From Hemerocallis citrina (lineage: Eukaryota; Streptophyta; Magnoliopsida; Asparagales; Asphodelaceae): DNA of 64,000 nucleotides. Below the pieces are notes generated by a model. It ran no database searches. It saw nothing but the letters and a program-made list of their open reading frames with translations, and was not told the origin of the DNA. Where the stretch lies: assembly GCA_017893485.1 (NCBI GenBank), contig CM030361.1:141564461-141628460 (forward strand). Direction: 5' to 3'. The translations under genes and the position numbers were made by a program. Positions 45,533 to 56,404 of the stretch are shown here, piece after piece; positions within the stretch are counted from its first letter, which is position 1; each line of letters opens with the position of its first letter.

Positions 45533-47092
45533 GAAGGGAATGGAGGTGGTAAGTGCACCCATTGGCATAAAATAGCCCCAAAAGGGGGAGGGCCGGCCAT
45601 ACCCATAGGAGGAGGGGAGTGGTGGAGGTGGTATGTGAATGAGGTGTTATGTGGGTGTGGGGTTATGTGAGGGTTTCTAGAAGGGTTTCCTTGACCTTGT
45701 CATGCACACTTAACCTAGGTTAAACACTTCTAAACCCTAACAATCTAATAGATTTTGTCATGAAAAAACCAGCGTTGTCCAAAAATACACAACACATAAT
45801 TTGTATGATGCACTAATCGACATACTACTCGTTCGTGCGCATATATGTCCGTATACCGGAAAATCTTCGCATAATCCGTATAAAATAATTAAATCTTGGA
45901 AATAATAATAAAATAAATTTTATTATTAGTTCGGAAGATCACGGTATCAATTTGATACAATACGGATATATACTGACCGATATCTGGATACAGATAATGT
46001 CTAGGAGCAAACCGGGTAAAAATCACCAAAATGTTCTAATTTTGGAATTAAAAAAATAATAATAAAATAATAATAAAATAATAATTTATATACGGTAATA
46101 TCCGTCCGGGATATTACACAAAGATGAGGTCCCTCCGTGATGTGCGCTCACTTGTCTCAACTTCCAGGGTGCTTATTTCAATTGCCGCGGAGCGACTGTG
46201 TCGCGCCAGAGCTTCCTCCCGCGCCTGTTGTCGCGAACACCATGAATTTGGGGTTCAAGTGTGTGAAGTCGGTGTGTTGGGGGTGAGGGGGTGTGGGGTT
46301 GGGGTGTGGTTGGTCGGGTGTGTCCTACGATGTCGTCGGTGCAGTCTCCACAGTGCCTACTATCTGGTTATTGAGCTTCCTCCAGCTTAGGCCACTGCCT
46401 CGTGACAGCATCGCCTCTTCCCTCGGATTGAGAGTTTGAGTCGAGATAAGTTTGTGTGGTGAGAAATTGCCTGGGAGAGCTTGAGCGTGAGAGAGGTGAA
46501 GGTATCCTCTCCACGGCTCTCTTCTGGAGCGTGATGTTAGGTGGGGTGAGCGAGATAGTTGTTTGGTGAGAAATCGCCTGAGAAAAGTGCTATTGTGTGA
46601 GAGGTGAATGTATCCTCTTCACGACTATCTCTTTGGTAGCGGCTGTAGGAGCGTCTGGCATGTTTGTAGGATGAGTGGTGGAGTTGGTGGGAGGGTGCAA
46701 TTGCTGTGCATGTGCCGTGGGATCAGTTTTCGATCTACGGGGCTTGGGCCCAAAGATGGGGTCCCCCCAGCGAGGTGAATGCAGGGAGCGGCGGGTGATA
46801 AAATCCTGCCAGACTTGTTTCAGGTGGGTGTGCATGTGTCGTGGAGGCACTGTACGAAGATAAACTGACGTACTCACAATTTTGCTGGACCGAGCTGGTT
46901 TGTCGGCCCACCCTCCAGGGTTGTTGGAGGGATTCGTTGTTTGTACGCGTCATGTTGCTTCATGTATGTTTTATTTTCTGTCTGTAGTTTGTATTTGGGC
47001 CCAGTACTTTGGGTTTGTTTTGTTAAACTCTTATTAATGAAACAGGGTGGCCATATTCCACCTTTTCCCTAAAAAAAAAACATTGCCTTTGA

Positions 47093-47197
47093 TGCGGTCA
47101 CCAGTTCGGCAACTATCTTCTTTATTCACATTTAGCTGTTCGACAACTATCTTCTTTATTCACATTTAACTGCATAGATTAACCATTATTACCGGTT
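47093..47197. repeat. Spacer with a 40-bp tandem duplication
   Basis: CAACTATCTTCTTTATTCAC with matching flanks occurs twice between about 47107 and 47172. It is host DNA between the LINE and the hAT element. Confidence 0.7.
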
Positions 47198-47631
47198 ACT
47201 TCAACTAAGGCTGGCAATTGATCCGAACCCAACCCGAGCCCGATCAAGTCCGACCCATTTTTAGGACTCGGGCCTTTTTTTTTTTTCTTTTTTCCTCAAA
47301 CCCGGGCTAAAAAAATAAGCCCGTTTAATTTTCGGTCCGGGTTCGGGTGCGTATGGGTCCGACCCGAACCCGACCCGATTTATCTATATACCCTAACTTC
47401 TTGAAATCTGAACTAGTAAAAGAAGTAAAGAACGTTTCGATCTTCGAGGTTCGACGCTTCGAGCGCTCTGCTGTTGCGTCCCTTCATCTCCCTCCAATCT
47501 TTCCCTTTTTCCAAATTCTTCGAGCGCTTCGTCTTCAGAACGCCAACCCCCACTCCCAGGCTCCTTCTCTCTCCCTAGTCCCTATATCTCTTTCTCATTC
47601 ATGGCAGCGTTTGCCTATTTATATGATTCAA

Positions 47632-48062
47632 TGTAGCGCCCCGAATTTCTAATATAATATCTTAGAAAATATGTGGCACAATCCCAGCATCCATTTCAAT
47701 GTAACATTAAACACAACCAACTCCACTAAAATTTTTAACTTTTATTACTACAAACTTTTTCATAGCACAGCGGAATACAAAACATCTCAATTTACAAACT
47801 CTTTCTTTTATTTACAACCCAGTCTTATTACAACACTGTTCTTACAAATTTTCACAAACTCCATTAAATTAATTTATCTCAAAACTATCTCAAGCATCCA
47901 AACCTTCAAACTCTAAGCAAACTTGACTTTCAAACTTCTCAAGAAGGTATTTGCACGTGTAAAAAGATAAATTTTTCTGAAAATATTCATAACTTCTCCA
48001 AAAATCATTTTAGTCATTTATAAACCTTTAAAAATAATAATTTAAAAATATGGGGTTCTACA
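47632..48062 (-). repeat. 3' LTR of the Tekay-like element, internally deleted
   Basis: It matches the first about 290 and last about 140 bases of 52981-55828. The join lies at AACTCTAAGCAA/ACTTGACTTT near 47920. The other LTR continues there with about 2.4 kb including two tandem arrays. Confidence 0.9.
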
Positions 48063-48080
48063 TCACTCCCTCCTTAGAAG
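48063..48080 (-). other. Polypurine tract of the Tekay-like element
   Basis: On the minus strand: CTTCTAAGGAGGGAGTGA, directly beside the TGTAG start of the 3' LTR. Confidence 0.8.
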
Positions 48081-48263
48081 AGTTCTGTCCTCAGAACTAC
48101 TACTAACGAGTCCAAACAACATACCAACAAGAAGAACAATATCTCATAAATGGAAACATAATTCAAATAATTGCATATGACAACTCAATCAAAATAGAAG
48201 AAATACAACTCAACTCAAAGTACTATCATTCAAAAGAATTACAATCACATAAAAGAAATACAC

Positions 48264-51200
48264 TCATACAAACAGCTTAGGGAAATCCTTCTGCATGCGA
48301 TCCTCTGGTTCCCAAGTAGCCTCTTCGAATTACTGATTCCTCCACAACACCTTGACCATAGGTATCACCTTGCTCCTAAGAACTTTCTCCCTACGATCAA
48401 CGATCTCAACAGGCTGTTCCTTGTAACTCAAGTTCACATGTAGATCTTCAGGAATCTCTACCAACTGATGATTCTGTTCTGGCACATACTTCCTCAATAA
48501 TGACACATGGAATACATCATGCACTTGTGCCAACTCCTCTGGAAGCTTCAATCTATATGCTGTCTTGCCGATCCGCTCCACGATCCTGTATGGCCCAATA
48601 TACCTTGGCGCCAACTTGCCTCCCTTACCAAACCTGATCACTCCTTTGGTCGGAGACACCTTGAGGAAAACTGCATTCCCAACCTCAAACTCCAAGTCTC
48701 TTCGTCGAGTATCAGCATAACTCTTCTGCCGACTCTGAGCCTCGACTAACCTCTTGCGAATCAGCTCAATCTGCTCCGATGTCTGTTGTACGATCTCAGG
48801 ACCATACATCTGCCTCTCGCCAACCTCGTACCAACAAACAGGTGTCCTGCACCTCCGCCCGTACAAAGCCTCATACGATGCCATCCCGATACTCGCATGG
48901 TAACTGTTGTTATAAGCAAACTCAACCAATGCCAAGTATCTCTCCCAACTACCACCGAAATCCTTAACACAAGCCCTCAACATGTCTTCCAGCACTCGAT
49001 TCACCCTCTCCGTCTAACCATCGGTCTGTGGATGAAAAGCGGTACTGAAATCAGTTCTGGTGCCTAAAGCTGCTTGTAGGCTCTTCCAAAACCTTGAAGT
49101 GAACCTTGCATCTCTGTCGGATACAATTGACACCGGAACTCCATGAAGTCTCACAATTTCTCCAATGTACAACTCAGCCAATTTCTCCATCGACCAAGTA
49201 ATCTTCATGGCTAGAAAGTGAGCCGACTTAGTCAAACGGTCCACGACAACCCAAATCGAGTCATTGCCCTTCGAACTCCTCGGCAAACCCGTGATGAAAT
49301 CCTTATTGATATTCTCCCATTTCCACTCCGGAATGGGCAACGGCTGTAACAAACCTCCAGGTCTCTGATTTTCTGCTTTGATCTGCTGACAAGTTAGACA
49401 TCTTGCCACGAAATCTGCTACATCTCTCTTCATACCAGACCACCAAAAGTGCTGTTTGATGTCCCTGTACATCTTCGTGCCTCCAGGATGTACTGACAAT
49501 AAGGTACTATGTGCTTCCTGCAAGATACTCTCTCTCAAATCTGCATTATCTGGAACACACAACCTCTCACCCATCCAAAGAATTCCATCTTGGACACGAA
49601 ACTCTGATAGCTTGCCCTCTGAAACCTGTTGCAGCATCTTCTGAATCTCTGAATCTGATCTCTAACCTTTCACAATTCTCTCTCTCAAGGACGGATGCAG
49701 CCTCAACTGAGCCAAAGATGCCCCTAATACCTGCAGCACCACCTCGATACCTGCCTGATCAATCTCTGCTGCCAACTCGCCTCGAGTAGTGATCGAAATT
49801 GATAAACTACTCTTCTTGCTAAGTCCATCAGCCACCACATTCGCCTTGCCCGGATGATACTTGATCTCAGGACGAATATCTTCTAATACCTCCAACCACC
49901 TTCTCTGCCGAAGATTTAGATCCTTCTGTTGATAAATGTACTTCAGGCTCTTGTGGTCAGTGTACATGTTGACCTTCTCACCATAAACATAATGCCTCCA
50001 CTGCTTCAAGGCATAAATGATAGCTGTTAGCTCCAAATCATGCGTCGGATAATTCTTCTCATGCGGACGCAATTGCCTCGAACCATAAACAATAACCTTG
50101 CCTTCTTGCATCAAGACACAACCCAAACCTCTGAGAGACGCATCACTGAAGATATCATAATCCTTCCCAGCTTGTGGCAAAGCTAATATAGGTGCAGTAG
50201 TCAACCTTTCCTTTAACTCAAGGAAACTCTCCTCACACTTATCAGTCCATAGAAATGCCACATTCTTCCGGGTCAAACCTGTCAAAGGAACTGCAATCTG
50301 AGAATAACCCTGGATGAATCTCCTGTAGTAACCAGTTAAACCCAAGAAACTTCTGACTTCCTTTACAGACGTTGGCTTGGGCCAATCCTTCACTGCTTCA
50401 ACTTTCTGAGGATCGGTGGCCACTCCCTCCTTAGAAAGAATATGACCAAGAAAAGCTACCTCAGACATCCAAAACTCACACTTCGACAACTTGGCATACA
50501 AGCTATGCTCCTGCAATTTCTGTAATACCGCTGTCAAGTGCGTAGAATGATCCTCCTCCGACTTCGAATACACCAAGATATCGTCGATGAAAACCACCAC
50601 GAAGGAGTCAATAAATGGCCTCAAAACCCGATTCATCATATCCATGAACACTGCTGGCGCATTCGTCAACCCGAATGGCATCACCAAAAACTCATAGAGT
50701 CCATGACGAGTCCTGAAAGCTGTCTTACTCACATCTTCCTCCTTGACTCGAACCTGATGATACCCTGATCTCAAATCAATCTTCGAAAACACAGTTGCTC
50801 CTCGAAGCCTATCGAACAAATCATCAATCTGCGGTAGTGGATACTTGTTCTGAATAGTCACCCTATTCAGCTCCCGATAGTCAATGCACATCCTCATTGA
50901 CCCATCCTTCTTCTTGAATAACAGCACTGGCGCTCCCCACGGAGAAGAACTCGGCCTAATAAGCCCTTTGCTCAACAGCTCCTCAATCTGCTTCTTCACT
51001 TCATCTTGCTCTACAGGTGCCATCCTGTACGGAGCCTTGGCAATTGGCGCACTCCCCGGCTGAACATTGATGCAAAACTCCACATCTCTCTGCGGCGGTA
51101 ATCCTGGAAAATCATCCAAGAACACCTTAGGAAAATCTCGGACAACCGGAATGCCCTTGACTTCATCTGAAATAACCATCTTGGATACCATTGCAGCCAC

Positions 51201-52745
51201 CTTCGGAATCTTCTTCTTCCCTTGGAAAGTCACTGCAGGTCCACCTGGTGCTTTCACCAACACCTCCTTCTGCTTGCATTCAATTGTGGCACATATATTG
51301 CCATCCAATCAATGCCCACGATGACATCCACTCCTAAGACTTGCAGCTCGATCAAATTAATGCCGAACAACCTCCCACCAATCTAGATATCACAGCCCTC
51401 GTAATATTGATCTGCAATCAACTCTTCACCTGACGGCGTTGCCACCGACAAAACCCTGCCTGGAAACAACTTAGGTTCCACACCTAAGATCCTTGCAAAA
51501 TTTGGCGATACAAAAGTATGCGATGAACCAGTATCAAATAAAACCCTTGCCTTTATTCTATTAATTAAAACAATTCCTGTTACAAGAAGAGTGATACTCA
51601 ATCTCCTATTATTCTCAAATAAAGGTTTTACTTATTACATTGATTTAAAATAAAAATCAAAATTCTTGCATACCCTGTATTACATCTTCCGAGTTACCCG
51701 CGTCCTACTCGGTTAATGCAAATACTCGCCCTTGCCTCTGAAATTTGCTTCTACCTGAACCATCCTTCCTCAATTGTGGACAATGGAGCTTAGAATGTCC
51801 TGCCTGCCCACACTGGGAACAAATCTGCTTCGCCAACTTCGGACACGCTGACCTGTAATGTCCTGCCTCCTTGCAGTAATAACAAGTCACTCCCTGAGTT
51901 GCAGGTGCCTTCTGCACCGGATCACTGAACTTGATCTGCTTCGCAGGGAATCCATTCCCACTCTGACCTGATGCTGGCCTCTTGTTCCGGTTCCATGTAT
52001 CTTGCCTCTTCTGGAACTGGTCCATGTCCTCCTCAGTCATAGCTGCTCTCCTGACCAGCTTGTCGAACCTTCTGATGCCCAATGGGATCATCCTCGACCA
52101 CAAGTTTGGCCTCAAGCCCTGCTCAAACTTTTTGGCCTTCTTCGTCTTGTCAACGACCAGCTTTGGTGCATACCTCGAAAGCTAAGCAAATTTGGTCTCA
52201 TACTCCCGCACGGTCATGCTGCCCTGCTGAAGGTTCAAGAACTCGGTCGCCTTCTTCTCCTGAACATTTAGGGGAAAGAAGCGATCCCTGAATTCCTCCA
52301 GAAAAGCTTCCCAAGTCATCGGCTGATCTCCCAAGGTTCTCTTCAGCCATTCCCACCAGACACCAGCGTCCTTTTCCAGCTGCATCGTGGCCAACTTCAC
52401 CTTATTAGCTACCGGAGTCTCCGATACCTCGAAGATTGTCTCCATCCTTCTAATCCAATCATCAGCTACGTTTGGATCAGATTGCCCCTCAAAAACTGGC
52501 GGCCTCATCCTCTTAAAGGACTCGATCTGCTTGATAGGATCGGCGTTAATCAATCCCTATCCGGCTCCATGATTTTGCTGCTGATTCTGCTGTTGATTCT
52601 GACTTTGCGCAAAATTAAATGTCATTAGCGCATTCAGAGTCTGATACACCTTAGCGAATTCAGCCTCAAGATCGATTCTAGTTCCTTGAGAACTACCAGA
52701 TCCATCCTCATTGTTACCACCGTTCCTGGGCTTGGGTGCAACCAT
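48264..52745 (-). pseudogene. gag-pol: Ty3 gag-pol polyprotein with several stop codons
   Basis: Gag (52745 to about 51705) has the gag domain (DDWIRRMETIFEV, KDAGVWWEWLK, FRDRFFP) and two zinc knuckles (CYYCKEAGHYRSAC and CSQCGQAGHSKLHC). Protease: VLFDTGSSHTFV near 51530. Reverse transcriptase: [38 protein letters not shown] and the active site [11 protein letters not shown]. RNase [14 protein letters not shown]. Integrase: a His/Cys domain ending CLTCQQIK, then DRLTKSAHF and SDRDARF with catalytic Asp residues. The C-terminus (EQPVEIVDRREKVLR) is Tekay-like. Stops occur near 52556, 52180, 51400, 49661, 49013 and 48328, mostly TAG where relatives have Gln, plus a frameshift near 51305. The element cannot make its proteins. 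Confidence 0.93.
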
Positions 52746-52963
52746 TCTGAATACTGCAAAACGAGGGAAAAGTTAGAGCATCACACCCAATTCAAACTCA
52801 CATCAATATCCTTTGGCAAAACCTCAATTGTATTCCAAAGGTAAAACATCATGTTTCAGTTCTATGTGATACTCACTCTTTAATGTCCACACCTAGGTAC
52901 TCACACTCTAGTGTCCACACCTAGGTTATTTTTATGCCATGTTTATTATTACTATTGAAGCAT

Positions 52964-52975
52964 GCTCTGATACCA
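52964..52975 (-). other. Primer-binding site (initiator tRNA-Met type)
   Basis: On the minus strand TGGTATCAGAGC, the standard plant initiator-methionine tRNA primer site, five bases past the 5' LTR end. Confidence 0.9.
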
Positions 52976-53706
52976 ATCTCTGTAGCGCCCCGAATTTCTA
53001 ATATAATATCTTAGAAAATACGTGGCACAAACCCAGCATTCACTTCAATGTAACATTAAACACAACCAACTCCACTAAAATTTTCAACTTTTATTACTAC
53101 AAACTTTTTCATAGCACAACGGAATACAAAACATCTCAATTTACAAACTCTTTCTTTTATTTACAACCCAGTCTTATTACAACACTGTTCTTACAAATTT
53201 TCACAAACTCCATTAAATTAATTTATCTCAAAACTATCTCAAGCATCCAAACCTCCAAACTCTAAGCAACAACCTGCAACACATGAGGCTAGAGATGATC
53301 CCTAACCCCCAAAACTAAAGGGGTCAACCATAAATGGTGTGAGTGACATAAGAACAAACAAACATTATAAATAAACATTATGCAAGGATTCTTAAACAAC
53401 ATGTAATAAACCAAAATACATAAAATATGAAGTAGCAAGAAATGTAAACAACATGTGAAACTAAACTAAGTGTCGAGTGTAGAAAACAGGAAACCACATG
53501 CATAAAACCAAGTCAAGAAAACACCAATTCTATATGCGGACTCTCTAATGCGTACTTGTCGAAGTCTATGCATCCCACTCTACATAGGTTCGGTGAAAGC
53601 CCTTAACGTCTTCACTTCGTAGGGTTCAATCCCCCGCTATGCAACTAATCCTAACACGATGACTACTACGAGATAAAGATAAACTGTGAGTATTAGCCCA
53701 TGCCCC

Positions 53707-53990
53707 GATAATTCCGGAGATAGATCCCATACCACAGGTATTTTACCGTGATAATTCCGGAGATCATCCCACACCGAAAGCAATGACATCATCACACGAA
53801 TACCACATGTGCGTCGCCTCGACTCCGATAATTCCGGAGATCAATCCCACACCACAAGTAATTATCGTGATAATTCCGGAGACATATCCCACACCACAAG
53901 TAATCTACCGTGATAATTCCTGAGATATATCCCACACCACAAGTAATCTACCGTGATAATTCCGGAGATTAAATCCCACACCGAAAGCCA
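53707..53990. repeat. 43-bp array in the Tekay-like LTR
   Basis: GATAATTCCGGAGA starts at 53707, 53750, 53827, 53869, 53912 (CTGAGA variant) and 53955. Spacing is 42-43 bp except for one 77-bp gap. Each copy is followed by ATCCCACACC or a close variant. Confidence 0.9.
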
Positions 53991-54354
53991 TACTGAGGTA
54001 CATAACTCATGTTCCCGTTCATCATATCACCACTAGTGCCTGTTCTTATCATTTTTGGGTTATTTAATTACTCAACGAATCTCCTAGAGTTGGTGTACCC
54101 TACCGGACTTAACTCAAAACTGAACAACTGAAATGCCTCAACAGGCCTCAACAAAAGAACTCAACGTCGGTATACTAGGGTCACACACATCCTCTAGAGA
54201 CTCAAACTCAAACGTCTAAACCAACTTTCCACCATAAATAGCTCAACTGAATATCTTAAACTCATATGCTTAACAGAAGACGAAGTATAGACTAAAATAT
54301 TTGAAGACTAATCATTCGAAAGAACATTCAAGTTTATGAAAACTCATCAGTACA

Positions 54355-54695
54355 AGTCGACTTATTACTGTAGTAAGTCGACTGTCCAGAGGACAAATAT
54401 CCATGATTTTAAGAAATTAAACTAAGCAACATAAGTCGACTTGAAAAACCATCAGTCGACTTACCCGAGACAAATTCCAATAATTTTCACTAAAATATTC
54501 TAAGTATAACGAGTCGACTTAAGGAAGTCATAAGTCGACTGTCCAGAAGGAAACTGTAGTGACTTTACAAAATAAATTCTCAGTAAACCAGTCGACCGAA
54601 TAATGGTCTAAGTCGACTGTCCAGAACGGGTTTTCAAAAGAACTAGACACAGCAGCAGGGTCGTACCAGTCGACTGAAAAGTAGACCAGTCGACT
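54355..54695. repeat. 78-bp array with paired AGTCGACT palindromes
   Basis: AGTCGAC starts at 54355/54376, 54434/54454, 54512/54533, 54590/54611 and 54668/54688. Pairs are 20-21 bp apart and repeat every 78-79 bp. The sequence between pairs has diverged strongly, but the palindromes are conserved. GTCCAGA follows the second palindrome in several units. Confidence 0.9.
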
Positions 54696-55959
54696 GTCGG
54701 CCTACAGTTTACATAATTTAGGTCTGAATACAAAATCAAAACTAGAGTTTTTCTAAAAATTCATTGTTTATGAAAATAATTCGTATTCAGGTAAAAATGA
54801 CAAATCTCAAATAATCCTCACTATGGATACAATACTCAAAACATCCAATATCTCAAAACTCAAGTTCTCATGTTCTAAAATTACTAATTTTTCCATTAGG
54901 GTTTCTCAACACTGAACTTCTTTCATAACTCAAAACCAAGATCTGATTTGCAAACACAAGATCCAGATGCTCACCATCCTATCATAACCATACTCAAATC
55001 TTAACATGCTTTCTAGCAATACAAATTTATAAATCAAGATCTACTCAACATTTTTAGATTTCACATACATGGTACAAACAACAACCTTTGCATCGTTCTC
55101 ATGCAAAATACACCAAATAAATAACATATCAAACAAACAACAAACAATCGTTCACATAGATCAATTCACAAACAAAGTTCATATCATTCACAAAACAAAA
55201 CAAACAAAACAATGTCACTCACCTTTGAATTGAAAAGATCCAACGAAAAAGCCTTTCTTTTTGCGAGATCCAAATCTTCCTCTTGTTCCTCCAAAACAAA
55301 TCACAAAATTCTGTATATTGCAGCAAATAACGGCTACTAAAATCCTTTTAAACATCCGGGAATGAAATTTAGGGTTTCACAGCAATTTTACAAAATAATC
55401 CCGTCAAAATACAACTTTATATATATAACTCTATTCTTGGAAATTCAATCAAATTTATTTAAATTAGGATTTAAAAGTAAAATATACTCATTAATCTCAA
55501 TTGGTACTATTCAAAACGTCCAGAAAATACATTTTACATTTTAACCCCTAAAAATGATAAATTTGCAAAAAGGTCCTTTTCTCAAAATTTGCAAATGGTT
55601 CCAATTAATTTCAGAAAAATCTGGAAAAATACTAAATAAATTCCAAATATTAAATAATGAGTTTTCATGAAGAAAACTTGACTTTCAAACTTCTCAAGAA
55701 GGTATTTGCACGTGTTTTGCACGTGTAAAAAGATAAATTTTTCTGAAAATATTCATAAATTCTCCAAAAATCATTTTAGTCATTTATAAACCTTTAAAAA
55801 TAATAATTTAAAAATACGGGGTTCTACATTCAATCTCATATCTCTGTAATCTGAATAGGGGATCTCGAATTCATCATCTGCCAAGTTTCAATTTCAGGTA
55901 AATTTGTTGATTCATTGATTTCACATTGTTTTTGTTGATTTTGTGAGGAATTATAGGAA

Positions 55960-56404
55960 CTAGTAATTTTCACGTGCGATGCACGTTTTGATAAAAAAGT
56001 TGGAGTGGAACGTGCGATACATATAAGTCGGTAGTAATTAGTACTTGCGATGAATGCCTTAAACTTTTAAAAAAATTGCAGTTGAACGGGCTCTGCACGC
56101 AATTTTTAAAATTTTTTGAAGGAAAAACCTTGAATTGTATCTACGGTGATGTGTTACGAAATAGATTTGGAGTTGCATGTGCGACGTATGTATTTGCTTT
56201 GTGACAAAAAAAATTTAAAAATTATTTGTTTAGTGAAGGAAATAACTTTAATTTACACGCGTGATGCACGTATTAATAAATAGAGTTAGAGTTACACGTG
56301 TAACGTATGTGTTTCATTTGTAACAAAAAAATATTTAAAAATTGTTTGTTTGGTTACAAACACAAAGTGACAAAGTAACAAACTCTCCTATTAATAATAG
56401 TAGA
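55960..56404 (-). mobile_element. Short non-autonomous Helitron (445 bp)
   Basis: On the minus strand it begins TCTACTATTATTAATAGGAG, the common 5' end of plant Helitrons, and ends in a hairpin (CGTGCATCGCACG) followed by AAAATTACTAG. It lies between A and T, as Helitrons do. There is no coding capacity. It sits in the hAT element's 5' intron-like region. Confidence 0.88.

Larger units (their letters stand above)
40930..46118 (-). mobile_element. Long solo LTR (5.2 kb) of a Ty3-type element
   Basis: The plus strand reads TGTAGCGCCCC...GATATTACA with 5-bp CAAAG duplications (40925-40929 and 46119-46123). No internal coding region, primer site or second LTR is present. The minus strand carries a TATAAATAG box (plus 45524-45532) with C/T-rich leader-like sequence beyond it, suggesting minus orientation. 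Inside are a duplication of about 480 bp (41640-41835 versus about 42130-42310), repeated words around 42840-43060, an array of about 58-bp units (44020-44440), TAC triplets (44450-44660) and another array (44740-44940). A solo LTR forms by recombination between two LTRs of one element. Confidence 0.82.
40008..47078 (+). mobile_element. Internally shortened LINE of the same family, carrying a solo LTR
   Basis: The target duplication AACATTGCCTTTGA lies at 39994-40007 and 47079-47092. The 3' end (about 47030-47078) is the family tail GAAACAGGGTGGCC with TTCCACCTTTT and an A-tract. Subtracting the solo LTR leaves about 1.9 kb, far less than the 7.5 kb of the intact copy, and no endonuclease or reverse transcriptase motif remains. 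The 5' part (40008-40929) has C-tracts at 40108-40122, 40149-40165 and 40453-40477 and about 166-bp tandem units starting near 40601 and 40767. A third unit is cut by the LTR and resumes at 46124. Confidence 0.82.
47632..55828 (-). mobile_element. Ty3 chromovirus-type retrotransposon, Tekay/Del-like, with unequal LTRs
   Basis: TTCAA duplications flank it (47627-47631 and 55829-55833). On the minus strand it has a 2848-bp 5' LTR (52981-55828), a primer-binding site, gag-pol (52745-48264), a polypurine tract and a 431-bp 3' LTR (47632-48062). The 3' LTR lacks about 2.4 kb found in the 5' LTR. Shared parts differ by about 2%, mostly C/T changes. The integrase C-terminus resembles the Tekay chromoviruses. 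All genes have stop codons. Confidence 0.92.
52981..55828 (-). repeat. 5' LTR (2848 bp) of the Tekay-like element
   Basis: The plus strand reads TGTAGCGCCCCG...GGGGTTCTACA. It contains a 43-bp array (53707-53990) and a 78-bp array with paired palindromes (54355-54695), both absent from the other LTR. The segment at 55680-55760 also repeats TTTGCACGTG once more than the 3' LTR does. Confidence 0.9.

Noticed and set aside
46124..46390. 88-codon frame after the solo LTR
   Set aside because: It is non-coding LINE sequence with no similarity to the ORFs of the full copy.
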